Shown here piece after piece: positions 36,201 to 45,076 of a stretch of DNA of 64,000 bases. Every line of letters starts with the position of its first letter. Within the stretch, counting starts at the first letter, position 1. The DNA is from an uncultured Erythrobacter sp. (GTDB lineage: Bacteria > Pseudomonadota > Alphaproteobacteria > Sphingomonadales > Sphingomonadaceae), in NCBI RefSeq assembly GCF_947499705.1, contig NZ_CANMPJ010000002.1:864688-928687 (forward strand). Reading direction: 5' to 3'. The notes below the pieces were generated by a model, which worked only from the letters and a program-made list of their open reading frames with translations, had not been told where the DNA came from and searched no databases. The position numbers and the translations under genes are program-made.

Positions 36201-36710
36201 TTGACCTTTGATGGTGGCGGCGTGTTCGCTGACAGCGCTTCGGGCAACGACAACGCGCTGCTCTATGTCCCGACCGGTGTGACCGATCCGAACGTATCGC
36301 CTCTGTCCGATCCAGCTGCCGTGCAGCAAGTGGTCGACTACGTAGCGGCCTCAGGCTGCGGCTTCACATCGGGTGCTTCGATTGCACGTAACACCTGCCG
36401 CAATGACTGGCATGTCGATCTCGACCTGCGCATCAGTCAGGAAATTCCGTTCATTGGTAGCCTGACCGGCATTGCCGAAGACCGGATCGAAGTCTTCGCC
36501 GACTTCGCCAACTTCCTGAACCTGCTGGACAGCGGCGCGAACATTCTGCGCTCGCGTGGTGGCTTCAACGGTTTGGTCGACGTTGCTGACGGCGGCGTTG
36601 ATGATCAGGGCCGCTACATCATCTCCGGCTTCAATCCAGACGATGACAACGACATCGCGATCAATGCTTCGGCATGGCGGATCCAGATCGGTGCGCGCTA
36701 CGAATTCTAA
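33279..36710 (+). CDS. Oar-like TonB-dependent receptor
   Basis: Outer-membrane gated transporter, 1143 aa. Signal peptide MKLKYLLAASVVSLSAAATI ending at AAAQ; a carboxypeptidase-regulatory-like (Ig-like) domain at about 28-115 (GVEGQVTDAEGNSLPGAVV); a plug with FGTETLEAFPSITRDVRDIIRIDPR and DRSNTFTVDGI; then a large beta-barrel ending in the aromatic strand IQIGARYEF. Cysteines are few (e.g. RISCLGGN). This architecture is shared with Oar proteins of Myxococcus and many sphingomonads. ATG 33279 has AGGGG upstream. A strong terminator follows. Ligand unknown. Confidence 0.93.
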   Translation: MKLKYLLAASVVSLSAAATIATPAAAQQITSGVEGQVTDAEGNSLPGAVVTVTDERTGSTRTSTAGSNGNFRIQSLQPGGPYTVTVTASGFEGQTVENVFTNISGNTGFDFALTATAAGAADNVIVVTGARASVTQVAVGPGTAFGTETLEAFPSITRDVRDIIRIDPRVSLEGNNDVDRISCLGGNDRSNTFTVDGIVQADVFGLNGTPFAARNSLPLPFDVVDQVSVEFAPFDVEYSEFTGCLVNVVTKAGGNKFSGSAFITYFDEGLFADNIDGRNLNAGSETRWGATLSGPIIPDRLFFSVGYEETDLGDGNNFGPAGSGFTNEAEFVSQAQFDRFAEIANRVYGQDIGGFPNQLAESAVRYFGRLDAQITDDHRLEATYQRLEETNIESDFGGQNLTGFNSFEDEGTISDYYSVRLYSEWSDTISTELRVSRAEVGDVQGPVGFGEAQSDNPTVRLAVGVAPDGTSTENGLLSTGPGIFRSANQLDTKIDQARFQMNVDAGNGHFLKFGAEINDLEVFNLFAINATGTIFFDGLDDFEQGLVADGFFSSVFGDVDDLVGGGALGGATIASAQGGDINNAAALFSRRIYSVYAQDEWQATDQLSVNAGIRVQLYDGDAPQANPLFLERYGFTNANSFGRLDTVLLPRISASYEFENEGFFSNSRLTGGVGVFSGGDPVVYYSNAFSNNGFSSANGDTFDCNAAELPIDPATGQIDVVTGGTFTGIPACAINAGVATAEQGGADVQSTAPDFDVPTVVRANLGFSTEFGTETGFFSNWRLNLDYIYSRFNDALNFVDLSQAPDIRTNGGFTVDGRPIYAAVDATQAGCNAVLENNGGTPPVYTGLTADCFGTRRDDNIQLTNGRSSDSHSFSVILAKTFDGGLLTEGGSTRLNFGYAFTDSNNARNNQSSTATSSFDATAAFDRQDPAVSTATTETRHNFTATMAFTEEFIEGYDTSLGIFFRAREGRPYSLTFDGGGVFADSASGNDNALLYVPTGVTDPNVSPLSDPAAVQQVVDYVAASGCGFTSGASIARNTCRNDWHVDLDLRISQEIPFIGSLTGIAEDRIEVFADFANFLNLLDSGANILRSRGGFNGLVDVADGGVDDQGRYIISGFNPDDDNDIAINASAWRIQIGARYEF

Positions 36711-36737
36711 TTCGTAGAACCGACTACCGAACACGAG

Positions 36738-36770
36738 CGGCGGGGCCTTCGGGTCTCGCCGTTTGTTTTT
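36738..36770 (+). terminator. Terminator of the TonB-dependent receptor gene
   Basis: 10-bp stem (36738-36747 with 36752-36761, two G/T pairs), a TTCG tetraloop and TTTGTTTTT. Classical intrinsic terminator 27 bp after the stop. Confidence 0.92.
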
Positions 36771-36808
36771 GGGGCGGGTGATCGTCGCTTCAGACTGATG
36801 CCGGGAGG

Positions 36809-39766
36809 CTACTCGCCAGTAGTGCCCAGCGGTTCCCAGTTCTCTTCGGCGTCGCCAGCGAGTTCGAGCAGCTCCCTAGCAAGCGCTTCTTGCACATCCT
36901 GGCTTAGTTCCATTCGCAGCGCGCGTTCGAAGGCTGCGGCCTGATCGCCCAATTCCGGTTCGCCGAACATGGCTGCCGTCCCGGCGATCTTGTGGACCAG
37001 TTTGGCCAGCTCGGCGCGCTGCGAGACGTTCACCTCGTCCACGCCCAGCACTTCGTACTCAAGAGCGGTGCGGACGGCCTCGATCGCTTCGCGCCGCCTT
37101 TCATGCCAGCGGCTGACAAGCGATGGGGACTGGACCAATCCCTGCTGGTGGCGTGTAGATAGCTCCTCGGTGGCGACGTCGCAGGCTTCCGCTGCCAGAC
37201 TTTCTGAGGCTTCCTCGACGCCGGTTTCGCTTACAATGCGGATTGGGAGCCACCGTTGCAGCACCCGCGCCAATGCGGCGAAATCGAGCGGCTTGGCGAG
37301 ATGCGCCTGCATGCCTGCGTCGCGAGCGGCTGCAATATCCTCGGGAAAGGCGTTCGCGGTCAGCGCAACGATAGGGAGCGTACCTGCGCGGATACCCTCG
37401 CCACGGATTGCACGGGTCGCGGCATAACCGTCGCAGCCCGGCATCTGGATATCCATAAGCACCAGATCGTAAGGCGTTCCGCGCATGACACTGTCGATCA
37501 CCAGCGAAATCGCCTCGTTGCCGTCATGCGCGATCTCAACCGATTGCCCGCACCGTTCGAGCATCTCGACAACGAGTTCACGATTGACGTCGTGATCCTC
37601 TGCCAAGAGTATCCGCGCCGATTGCGGAAGGATGTCGGTCTCCTCCAAGTACGGAGAGACTTCGGCATCAGGAGCCGGAGCGCAATTCGGCAGCGCGCGC
37701 GTTGCAGGGAGCGTCAGGGTGAAGCACGACCCGACGCCGGGTTCGCTTTCCACATCGATGAATCCGCCCAGCAGCTCGGCCAATTGCCGGCTGATTGAAA
37801 GCCCCAGCCCGGTGCCGCCGAACCTTCGCGATGTGTCGCTTTCTGCCTGTGTGAAGGGCTTGAAAATTGTCTCCAGCCGCGACGCGCTGATCCCGATGCC
37901 GGTATCGGCGATGCGCACGCAGAACTGGTCATCGTCGATCGTGTAGCTGACATGCACATGGCCATGCTCGGTAAACTTGACCGCGTTGCCGATCAGGTTG
38001 AGCACGATCTGGCGCAGCCGCAATCCGTCGGTCATCACCCATGCGTGGTTTTCGGCGCCATCGCGACCCTTGTGACGGTCGCGCTCCACATGCAGTTCCA
38101 GCCCTTTCTTTTCTGCTGTTGGTCGGTGCAGTGCTGCGCAATCCTCGATCGTTGCATCAAGATCAGCCGGTGCCTGATCGATCGAGATTTGCCCCGCTTC
38201 GATCTTGGACAGATCGAGGATGTCGTTGAGCAACAGCATCATCGAGCGACCGGATTCGACGATCATTTGCGTATGGCGGCGTTGTTCTTCATCGAGCTCG
38301 CCCTGCAGCATGAGCTCCGAGAAGCCCAGAACACCGTTCATGGGCGTGCGGATTTCGTGGCTCATATTGGCGAGGAATTCTGACTTTGCGCGCGCCGCGT
38401 TCTCGGCATGCCGCCGCGCGCGAGTCAGCAGCAATTCCAGCTCGACCCGCTCGGTCACATCGCGGGCCGATACCACGATACCTTCGCGCCGCCCGGTTTC
38501 AGGGTTGAAAGCGACTCCGCACTCAGCCTCGAGGAAGACCGGAGTGCCGTCTGCGCTGTCGTGAACCCTGCGATAGGTGAAGCGCTCCTTATCAGACTCG
38601 CCCGAAACCAGCCGTTCTTGGGCAAGGATGATCCGTTCTCGCGCGTCCTCATGCATGCGGTCCGATGGACGTTGACCCAGAAACGTCTCAACCGACTCTG
38701 CCAACACGGTTTCCACTGAAGGGGAGGCATAGGTGCAAACACCATTGAGGTCGAAACACATCAACGCGTCGGTGGCATTCTCCGCAAGAAGCGCGAGTTC
38801 CCGCTTGCTCGCTTCCATTTCTGTCATGATCCGATCGCGCCCGGCCAGGATGGCAGCGACGGGCAGACCGGTCAGAAAATTTGCCGCGACGAATGCCTGG
38901 ATCAGATGCAAACGGGTAATCGCAGAAGCGCTCGCTTCAAAAATCGGCCCCAATCCTGCCCATGTCATCAGTGAAGCGACCGCCGCGAGCAGTGCGACGA
39001 ACAGAGCGGTACCAAGGCTGCCCAGCCTGAACGCGTGGAGCAGCGTGATCGGCGGTATCAGGAACAGCAGCGGAAATGCGTTCTGGCGGAAAACCAGAAT
39101 GGCGCAGGTCACGCCAAACACAAGCAGCATGGCCTGCTCTACCAACTGGGTTTTGCTGCTGCGGGCACGTTGCCGAAGAGCGTCGAAGATCAGCAGGGTG
39201 GTTGGTACGATCAGCACCATTCCCATACTGTCGGTCAGAAACCAGCCGGTTGCCCCGACCCAGACGGTTGTATCGTCGGGCCCCATCGCAATCGCCGCAA
39301 ATGACGCGGCAAGGCAGGGACCAACCAACCCGCCTGCCCAAACAAACCGGGCAAGATGCTCCAGTTTGGTCATATCCGGCCGATGTCCGCAGAACCGGCG
39401 TGTCAGGAAGGTCACGGTTACAATGTTGAGAATGTTGGCGACCGAAAAAACCAGGGCCACTTGCAGCGGCGTGCCCACAGCCATATTGGCCACTGTGCCG
39501 GCGACCAAGATCGCGCCATAGAACGGCAATTCATTGCTCAGCCGGGCTCGCAGCAGGAATGCGACCGCACAAGCGCTAGGCAGCCAGACGCTTGCGAGGA
39601 TTGAATCGAAGCGGGAAAGCGAAAGGCTCGCGACCGCGAGTAGCCAGAAACCAAGCGCTCCCAGCGCCGCCGCAATCAGGCTACGCGTGTCGAGCCGCCC
39701 AGCTGTCACCAAGCTGAATCCGTCGAAATCCGAATTGTCTAATGTGCGCTCGATTGTGCGCTCCAT
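36809..39766 (-). CDS. MASE1 hybrid sensor histidine kinase with receiver and Hpt domains
   Basis: 985-aa membrane-bound multi-step phosphorelay kinase. Residues ~30-310 form a MASE1-like membrane sensor of about 8 helices; a PAS domain follows (~320-440, LALLAENATDALMCFD); HisKA with phospho-His470 in MSHEIRTPMNG; HATPase (NAVKFT, ADTGIGI, GGTGLGLSI); receiver with Asp772 in LMDIQMPGCDG; and an Hpt domain with His925 in LVHKIAGTAAMFG. The start at Met 39766 excludes an upstream stretch that would overlap the tonB promoter region. Convergent with the receptor and divergent from the TonB-like gene; partner regulator not in the window. Confidence 0.93.
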   Translation of the reverse strand: MERTIERTLDNSDFDGFSLVTAGRLDTRSLIAAALGALGFWLLAVASLSLSRFDSILASVWLPSACAVAFLLRARLSNELPFYGAILVAGTVANMAVGTPLQVALVFSVANILNIVTVTFLTRRFCGHRPDMTKLEHLARFVWAGGLVGPCLAASFAAIAMGPDDTTVWVGATGWFLTDSMGMVLIVPTTLLIFDALRQRARSSKTQLVEQAMLLVFGVTCAILVFRQNAFPLLFLIPPITLLHAFRLGSLGTALFVALLAAVASLMTWAGLGPIFEASASAITRLHLIQAFVAANFLTGLPVAAILAGRDRIMTEMEASKRELALLAENATDALMCFDLNGVCTYASPSVETVLAESVETFLGQRPSDRMHEDARERIILAQERLVSGESDKERFTYRRVHDSADGTPVFLEAECGVAFNPETGRREGIVVSARDVTERVELELLLTRARRHAENAARAKSEFLANMSHEIRTPMNGVLGFSELMLQGELDEEQRRHTQMIVESGRSMMLLLNDILDLSKIEAGQISIDQAPADLDATIEDCAALHRPTAEKKGLELHVERDRHKGRDGAENHAWVMTDGLRLRQIVLNLIGNAVKFTEHGHVHVSYTIDDDQFCVRIADTGIGISASRLETIFKPFTQAESDTSRRFGGTGLGLSISRQLAELLGGFIDVESEPGVGSCFTLTLPATRALPNCAPAPDAEVSPYLEETDILPQSARILLAEDHDVNRELVVEMLERCGQSVEIAHDGNEAISLVIDSVMRGTPYDLVLMDIQMPGCDGYAATRAIRGEGIRAGTLPIVALTANAFPEDIAAARDAGMQAHLAKPLDFAALARVLQRWLPIRIVSETGVEEASESLAAEACDVATEELSTRHQQGLVQSPSLVSRWHERRREAIEAVRTALEYEVLGVDEVNVSQRAELAKLVHKIAGTAAMFGEPELGDQAAAFERALRMELSQDVQEALARELLELAGDAEENWEPLGTTGE

Positions 39767-39866
39767 CGAAAAATGCTCCAACAGTTCGTATAGAGAGATC
39801 GGCGCGATTTCGGGCGCAACTGGGACCAAATCGGTCCGAATCCGATCAAATGGAGCGGAGCTGACA

Positions 39867-40595
39867 GTGAAGACGAAGGGCTACACGTCCAGATTGCGAA
39901 GACGCCCGAGCTGGCCTTTGCTGGCGGCGATCGTGCTGTTTCACATCGCGGTGTTCTATGGGTTGGCCCGCGCGTTTGCGCCGGATTTCACGTCAACTGT
40001 CGAGCGGGAAGTGGTGTCCGCCTTTACTGTCACGATCACCGCGCCGCCCGATCCACCTCCGCCCGAAAACGAACCCGAACCGGATGAGGGCGCGCAGGGC
40101 GCACCGGGTGAAGAAGCGGTGCCGCAGCCGGTCACTGCGCCGTCACCGCGTATCGAGCGCAAGCCCGAACCGCGACCACGCGCCTCTTCGACGGGAACAG
40201 CCAACCGGTCGGGTGCGCGTGAAGCGGGCGACGGGACCGGTGCGGCGGGAAGCGGCGATGGCACTGGCAGCGGGAATCGCGGCGGCGGGCAGGGCGGTGT
40301 TGCCGTGACCAAGCCGAGCGTGCGTTCGGGCAGTCTGAACACCGCATCCGACTTCCCGGTTCCTCCCGGTGGGCGCGAGACGCGGTTCGGCAAATCGGTG
40401 ACGGTGGCCTTCACGGTGACAACCGATGGCAGGGCGCGAAATTGTTCGGTCGCCAGATCGAGCGTCGATGCTGAAACCACAGCATTGGTGTGCGGGCTGG
40501 TCGCAGAGAAGATCCGCTTCAACCCGGCCACAGACCGAAGCGGCAATCCCGTCGAAGCGCGTTACGGCTATCGCGTCGATTTCCGGCAGCGGTGA
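39867..40595 (+). CDS. tonB: TonB-like energy transducer
   Basis: 242 aa. A basic N-terminus, one membrane anchor (WPLLAAIVLFHIAVFYGLA), a Pro/Glu-rich spacer (PPDPPPPENEPEPDEG), a Gly-rich stretch, and a TonB C-terminal domain (VTVAFTVTTDGRARNCSVARSS and a final RYGYRVDFRQR). It would carry proton-motive energy from ExbBD to outer-membrane receptors; exbBD are not in this window. GTG start at 39867 with GGAG 6 bp upstream. The spacer is shorter than in E. coli TonB. Confidence 0.87.
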   Translation: MKTKGYTSRLRRRPSWPLLAAIVLFHIAVFYGLARAFAPDFTSTVEREVVSAFTVTITAPPDPPPPENEPEPDEGAQGAPGEEAVPQPVTAPSPRIERKPEPRPRASSTGTANRSGAREAGDGTGAAGSGDGTGSGNRGGGQGGVAVTKPSVRSGSLNTASDFPVPPGGRETRFGKSVTVAFTVTTDGRARNCSVARSSVDAETTALVCGLVAEKIRFNPATDRSGNPVEARYGYRVDFRQR

Positions 40596-40655
40596 TGTGC
40601 AGACCTGCTGCGTCGGCACTGGCAAAGCCATCCCGCGCTGCTAAAGGCGTTGGGC

Positions 40656-41699
40656 ATGAATGATCCCCGCCCCATACATCCGGTTGTCCTGTGCGGAGGC
40701 AGCGGCACCCGCCTCTGGCCGGTCAGTCGCAAGACCAGGCCGAAGCCGTTCCTGCCCCTGATCGGGGATACGACTTTGTTCGAACAAGCGGTTGGACGAG
40801 TGGCGGGCGATGCCCGTTTTGGTGCGCCGATAGTGGTAGCTGGGGCTCAGCATACCGACCTGATCGAGGCGCAGATTGGACCGGCGCGCGAACACCGTTT
40901 GATCGTCGAGCCGATGGGCCGAAATACCGCTCCGGCCATCGCGCTGGCGGCGGCGCTGCTGCCGCCGGACGACATCATGCTAGTCTGCCCGAGCGATCAT
41001 CATATCGCCGATGAAGCGGAATTCCGAGCGGCCGCCGTCGCAGCAGCAGCGCTGGCGCAGGACAACTGGATGGTCTCATTCGGCATCGCAGCTACGCATC
41101 CGGAAACCGGCTATGGCTACCTTCATCGTGGTGAGGAACTGCCCGGTGGTTTCCAGATCGCGCGCTTCGTTGAAAAGCCCGATCTTGAGCGCGCGAAGGC
41201 CTATCTCGCCAGCGGTGAATACAGTTGGAATGGCGGCATTTTTGCTTTCCGGGCAGGTGCGCTGCTCGATGAATTGAAAGCGCATCGTCCCGAAATGGCA
41301 GAGCTGGTCGCGAAGGCTGTCGCAGAAGGAAGCGACGACGGTTCGCGCTTCTACCCAGCTTCAGAGCCCTTTGCGGCAATCGATGGGGACTCGATCGACT
41401 ACGCAGTCATGGAGAACACCGGGCGCGCTGCGATGGTCCCGGCTGACATGGGCTGGTCCGATATTGGCAATTGGGCCGCTTTGCAGGACGCGATGGAGCA
41501 AGATGCAGATGGCAATTCCGTGCGCGGGACGGCCGATCTGGTCGATTGCCGCAATGTGATGGCATCCAGCGATGGCCCGCGCGTCTCGGCCGTCGGGCTG
41601 GAAGATGTCTGCATCGTCGTGTCGGGCGACGAAGTGCTGGTGACCACCCGCGACGGCGCGCAGATAGTTGGTAAGCTACCAGGAGCGGTCAATCAATGA
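40656..41699 (+). CDS. manC: Mannose-1-phosphate guanylyltransferase
   Basis: Makes GDP-mannose from mannose-1-phosphate and GTP for surface polysaccharides. The nucleotidyltransferase signature is LCGGSGTRLWPVSRKTRPKPF, followed by EPMGRNTAPAIALAA, CPSDHHI, FVEKPD and NGGIFAF. 347 aa: the C-terminal isomerase domain of bifunctional enzymes is absent, and the isomerase is supplied by the overlapping next gene. ATG 40656 is preferred over TTG 40650 for its spacing from AAAGG. Confidence 0.95.
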   Translation: MNDPRPIHPVVLCGGSGTRLWPVSRKTRPKPFLPLIGDTTLFEQAVGRVAGDARFGAPIVVAGAQHTDLIEAQIGPAREHRLIVEPMGRNTAPAIALAAALLPPDDIMLVCPSDHHIADEAEFRAAAVAAAALAQDNWMVSFGIAATHPETGYGYLHRGEELPGGFQIARFVEKPDLERAKAYLASGEYSWNGGIFAFRAGALLDELKAHRPEMAELVAKAVAEGSDDGSRFYPASEPFAAIDGDSIDYAVMENTGRAAMVPADMGWSDIGNWAALQDAMEQDADGNSVRGTADLVDCRNVMASSDGPRVSAVGLEDVCIVVSGDEVLVTTRDGAQIVGKLPGAVNQ

Positions 41700-42502
41700 A
41701 TGCCGTTCGCCAGCTGCCAACCAAGCTGGTTGAGAAGGTCTGGGGCCGCGATACGCTGCCTGAGCCGTTCACCGCGCCGGAGGGCAAGCGGATTGGCGAG
41801 TTGTGGTTCGAGCCACCGCCGGAGCATTCCGACCTGTTGGTCAAGTACCTGTTCACCAGCGAGAAGCTGTCGGTGCAGGTTCACCCTTCCAGTGCGAATG
41901 CGCGTCCCGGAGAGGACGGCAAAGAAGAGTGCTGGCTGGTGCTCGATGCCGAACCGGGTGCGCAGCTGGCGATTGGTTTCAATGAAGAGGTCGACGCCGC
42001 GACAATCGAAGCGGCTGCACGCGACGGCTCGATCGAACAATTGCTGACGTGGCACGATGTTGCTGCGGGCGACATCTATTACCTCCCCGCAGGCACCGTG
42101 CACGCGATCGGGCCGGGCCTGTCATTGGTCGAAGTGCAGCAGAACAGCGACACGACTTTCCGGCTGTACGATTATGGGCGCCCGCGCGAATTGCATCTCG
42201 AACGCGGGGTGGAGGTCGTGCAGGGTGTGCCCTACGCCTCCGAGCATCGCAGCACTGTTACCGAGCGCGGCCAGACTTTGATTGACGGCTCGCATTTCCG
42301 GCTGGACCGGATCGAAGGCGCTCCTGATGCGGCAATCGCCGCAGCCTATCCGGGTGGATTGCTGGCCCTTCCGCTCGCAGGCGAAGTGCACGCCAAAGAT
42401 GGATCGGCAAGGGCTGCAGCAGGCGAGTGCCTCTATGCAGCCGCGCTCAATGCGCTCGATTTTGGGGCCGCTGAAGTCACCCTGCTGACCCGGTCCAACT
42501 GA
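41696..42502 (+). CDS. manA: Class I mannose-6-phosphate isomerase
   Basis: Interconverts fructose-6-phosphate and mannose-6-phosphate. Zinc ligands are visible in VQVHPSS, KEECW and PAGTVHAIG. 268 aa, a short form lacking some helical insertions of the E. coli enzyme. Its ATG overlaps the manC stop (ATGA), so both GDP-mannose steps are translationally coupled; phosphomannomutase must be elsewhere. A small hairpin (TGAAGCG/CGCTTCA) starts at its stop. Confidence 0.92.
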   Translation: MNAVRQLPTKLVEKVWGRDTLPEPFTAPEGKRIGELWFEPPPEHSDLLVKYLFTSEKLSVQVHPSSANARPGEDGKEECWLVLDAEPGAQLAIGFNEEVDAATIEAAARDGSIEQLLTWHDVAAGDIYYLPAGTVHAIGPGLSLVEVQQNSDTTFRLYDYGRPRELHLERGVEVVQGVPYASEHRSTVTERGQTLIDGSHFRLDRIEGAPDAAIAAAYPGGLLALPLAGEVHAKDGSARAAAGECLYAAALNALDFGAAEVTLLTRSN

Positions 42503-42523
42503 AGCGAGCGTTGCGGCGCTTCA
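42500..42523. terminator. Hairpin between convergent manA and bphP
   Basis: TGAAGCG (42500-42506) pairs with CGCTTCA (42517-42523), 10-nt loop. It overlaps both stop codons. No T-run on either strand. Confidence 0.4.
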
Positions 42524-45076
42524 ACCGGCCAGCAATTCTTCGATTTCACTGCGACCGTAGGGTTTTCGCAGCAGGCTCTGCGCGCCCAGTTCCTCGACCT
42601 GATTGCCCAGTTCCGCATATCCGGTAGCCAGGACAAACGGGACACCATGATCGCGGAGCCTCTTGGCAACGGGTTCGCTGGATTCATCGCCGAGATTGAA
42701 GTCGATAATAGCGAAGTCAGGGACCCGCTTTTCAATCGCGTCGAGCGCCGATGCCACGCTGCTCGCAACTGTGACGGCTGGAACACCCAGCCGCTTCAGG
42801 TTCTCTTCTGTGTCGAGCGCGATGATCATGCTGTCTTCGACGACCAGCACATGCGGCGGGATGTAGTGCGATTCTTTCGCGGCATCTGCACCACCCTTCT
42901 CGGAATCCGCTCTCGAGCCGAACTTCTTCAGGTCATCGTTCGATGCGACGGGCACGATATAGCGATCCGGGACAACAAAATCGGCCTCAAGCCCGGTCAG
43001 CTTGAACCGCAGGTCTGCCTCGCCTTTCAATTCGTAGGGGATCGAGCGTTCGATTATTGTCGATCCAAACCCGCGCCGCTGCGGCGGCTTTACCGGTGGA
43101 CCTCCGCGCTCGCGCCATTTGATCTGCAAGTCGCCGTCACGATTGCGCTCAAGTTCGACCGAAAGCGATCCGTGGCGATCGCACAGACTGCCATATTTGG
43201 CCGAATTGGTGACAAGCTCGTGCACCACCAGCGCCAGAACGGTGTAGGCTTCGGGTTTGACGAGGACCTCTTCGCCATCGAGCTCAAAGCGGTCCTTCTT
43301 CTCGCTGATATAGGCCGCCAGCTCAGTTTCGAACAAGGAACTGAGCGGCGCCGGTGCCCAGTTCTCGCGCGTGATATTGTCATGCGCCGAAGCGAGAGCC
43401 GCGATCCGCCCGCCGATGATCGAGGCGAAGCCCTCTACATTCACCGCACCGTGCTGCGATTGCGCCACAAGGCTGCGGATGAGGTTAAGGATGTTGCGAA
43501 CTCGGTGGTTGAGCTCAGCGATCAGCAGTTCCTGCTGTTCCTGCGCCCGCCGTCGTTCGCGCGCGACCTCGTCGGTCATGCGCAGCACCACTTCTAGCAG
43601 GGTTACACGCAACCCTTCGGCGATCAGCAGCTCATCTTCGGTCCATTCCTTGCTTCGATTCTGAACGGTTTCCTGCCACGCGGCGAAGCTGCCACGCGGT
43701 TGAAGCCGTTCGCCCGGCGCTGCCACGGCCTTGGTCGGGTCTCCGGCCCATGTCACAATCTGCGCAACCGGCTTGCGCCACAGGACCAGATAATCGCGTG
43801 GTGACCGGGAAATGGGAATGATCAGCGCGCCCGGTGCAGTCGTGGCGAACACTGCGGCTTCCGGGAGTTGATCCTGCAACGAGTCGCTGGCGATGATGTT
43901 GCTGATCGGTGCGCCGCCCAATGTCGGCAGCAACTCCAGAAACTGCTCTTTTGTCGGTCCATCCCCGCGCGAGCGATAGTCGCCGTTGATAAAGGCTCCT
44001 GCGCCGTCGTGCGGGATCACGTCCTGCAGCAGATCGTCGAGCATCGGGAGACCGTCTACCAGCGAAGTGCCACCGGCGAGGCGCTGCATCAATTGGTCGT
44101 GCAGGTGCCGTCCGCGGCTGCGGAGTTTTTCCGACCGGTCGATCAGCAAACGGTCCAGCATCATCGAGAACAACTGGCTGAACATCTCAGCCACAGTGCG
44201 CAGTGAGTATGGCGGAACCTTAGGCGAATAATGGTGACAGGAGATCATGCCCCACAGCCGGTCCTGACGCACGATTGCAATCGTCATCGACGCGTCGACG
44301 CCCATGTTTTTCATATATTGAACGTGCATTTCCGAATGCGCGCGCAGCACGCTCATCGACAGGTCGAGTGGCTCACCATCTAATGAGACCGCAGGTTCGA
44401 TTGGAACAGATGCGGCCGACATGTCGCCGATGATACGGACCTTGTTCCGGCGGAACAGCTCGCGGGCTTGTTGCGGAATGTCGGCGCGTGGATACCGCAG
44501 GCCGAGATAGGGCTCGAGGTCTTTGCGGCGATCCTCGGCGACCACTTCGCCGCTGTCATCCGGATGGAACCGGTAGACCATCACCCGGTCATAGCCGAGC
44601 ATTTGGCGCACTAGCGTTGCAGCTGTGTCGCAAAGCGGCTGGAGTTCGCGGATCGGCTCAAGTTTGGAAAGGACCGGACCAACCATGCTCAGATGATCGG
44701 CATATTCGTTTTCAGCATGTGGCTCGAATTCGATCACGATCGTGCCGCCTGTGGGGTGGATCGCGCAGTCGAACAGCTCGCCGCCGGTCGTCAGGCGAAG
44801 GCCGAATAGGCGCTCGACACCGTCATCCCGGTCGATCCTTTGCAGCGCCGTACGCAGATCGTCGATCGCGCGAGGCTGAAACAGATCGGTCAAGGCCGTT
44901 CCAGTGGGCGGATTGTTCTCTAGCCCGAGCATTTCCGCAACGTTCGCTGACCGATGTGCGATTGCCCAATCGCCATTGACGGCGATCAGCGCGCCAATCG
45001 GCTGCACGGCCGAGATCAGGTGAACCGCTTCGCGATCACATTCGCTCAGGTCGGGTTTACGCGATTGTACGTTCAT
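42521..45076 (-). CDS. bphP: Bacteriophytochrome with HWE kinase and receiver domain
   Basis: Red/far-red light receptor, 851 aa. Biliverdin-attachment Cys13 in SECDREAVHL; PAS (~15-125); GAF with PRADIP (196-201, the chromophore-contact Asp) and the conserved His251; PHY domain with tongue motif PRGSF (about 460). The output is an HWE-type kinase (His524 in LNHRVRNILN; VHELVTNSAKYG) fused to a C-terminal receiver (phospho-Asp about 792 in IIDFNLG). The start overlaps the heme oxygenase stop by one base (TGATG), so the chromophore enzyme and apoprotein are made together. Confidence 0.95.
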   Translation of the reverse strand: MNVQSRKPDLSECDREAVHLISAVQPIGALIAVNGDWAIAHRSANVAEMLGLENNPPTGTALTDLFQPRAIDDLRTALQRIDRDDGVERLFGLRLTTGGELFDCAIHPTGGTIVIEFEPHAENEYADHLSMVGPVLSKLEPIRELQPLCDTAATLVRQMLGYDRVMVYRFHPDDSGEVVAEDRRKDLEPYLGLRYPRADIPQQARELFRRNKVRIIGDMSAASVPIEPAVSLDGEPLDLSMSVLRAHSEMHVQYMKNMGVDASMTIAIVRQDRLWGMISCHHYSPKVPPYSLRTVAEMFSQLFSMMLDRLLIDRSEKLRSRGRHLHDQLMQRLAGGTSLVDGLPMLDDLLQDVIPHDGAGAFINGDYRSRGDGPTKEQFLELLPTLGGAPISNIIASDSLQDQLPEAAVFATTAPGALIIPISRSPRDYLVLWRKPVAQIVTWAGDPTKAVAAPGERLQPRGSFAAWQETVQNRSKEWTEDELLIAEGLRVTLLEVVLRMTDEVARERRRAQEQQELLIAELNHRVRNILNLIRSLVAQSQHGAVNVEGFASIIGGRIAALASAHDNITRENWAPAPLSSLFETELAAYISEKKDRFELDGEEVLVKPEAYTVLALVVHELVTNSAKYGSLCDRHGSLSVELERNRDGDLQIKWRERGGPPVKPPQRRGFGSTIIERSIPYELKGEADLRFKLTGLEADFVVPDRYIVPVASNDDLKKFGSRADSEKGGADAAKESHYIPPHVLVVEDSMIIALDTEENLKRLGVPAVTVASSVASALDAIEKRVPDFAIIDFNLGDESSEPVAKRLRDHGVPFVLATGYAELGNQVEELGAQSLLRKPYGRSEIEELLAG

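Noticed and set aside
42647..43597. 316-aa plus-strand frame inside bphP
   Set aside because: Antisense to the kinase and PHY regions of bphP; no motif and no ribosome site.
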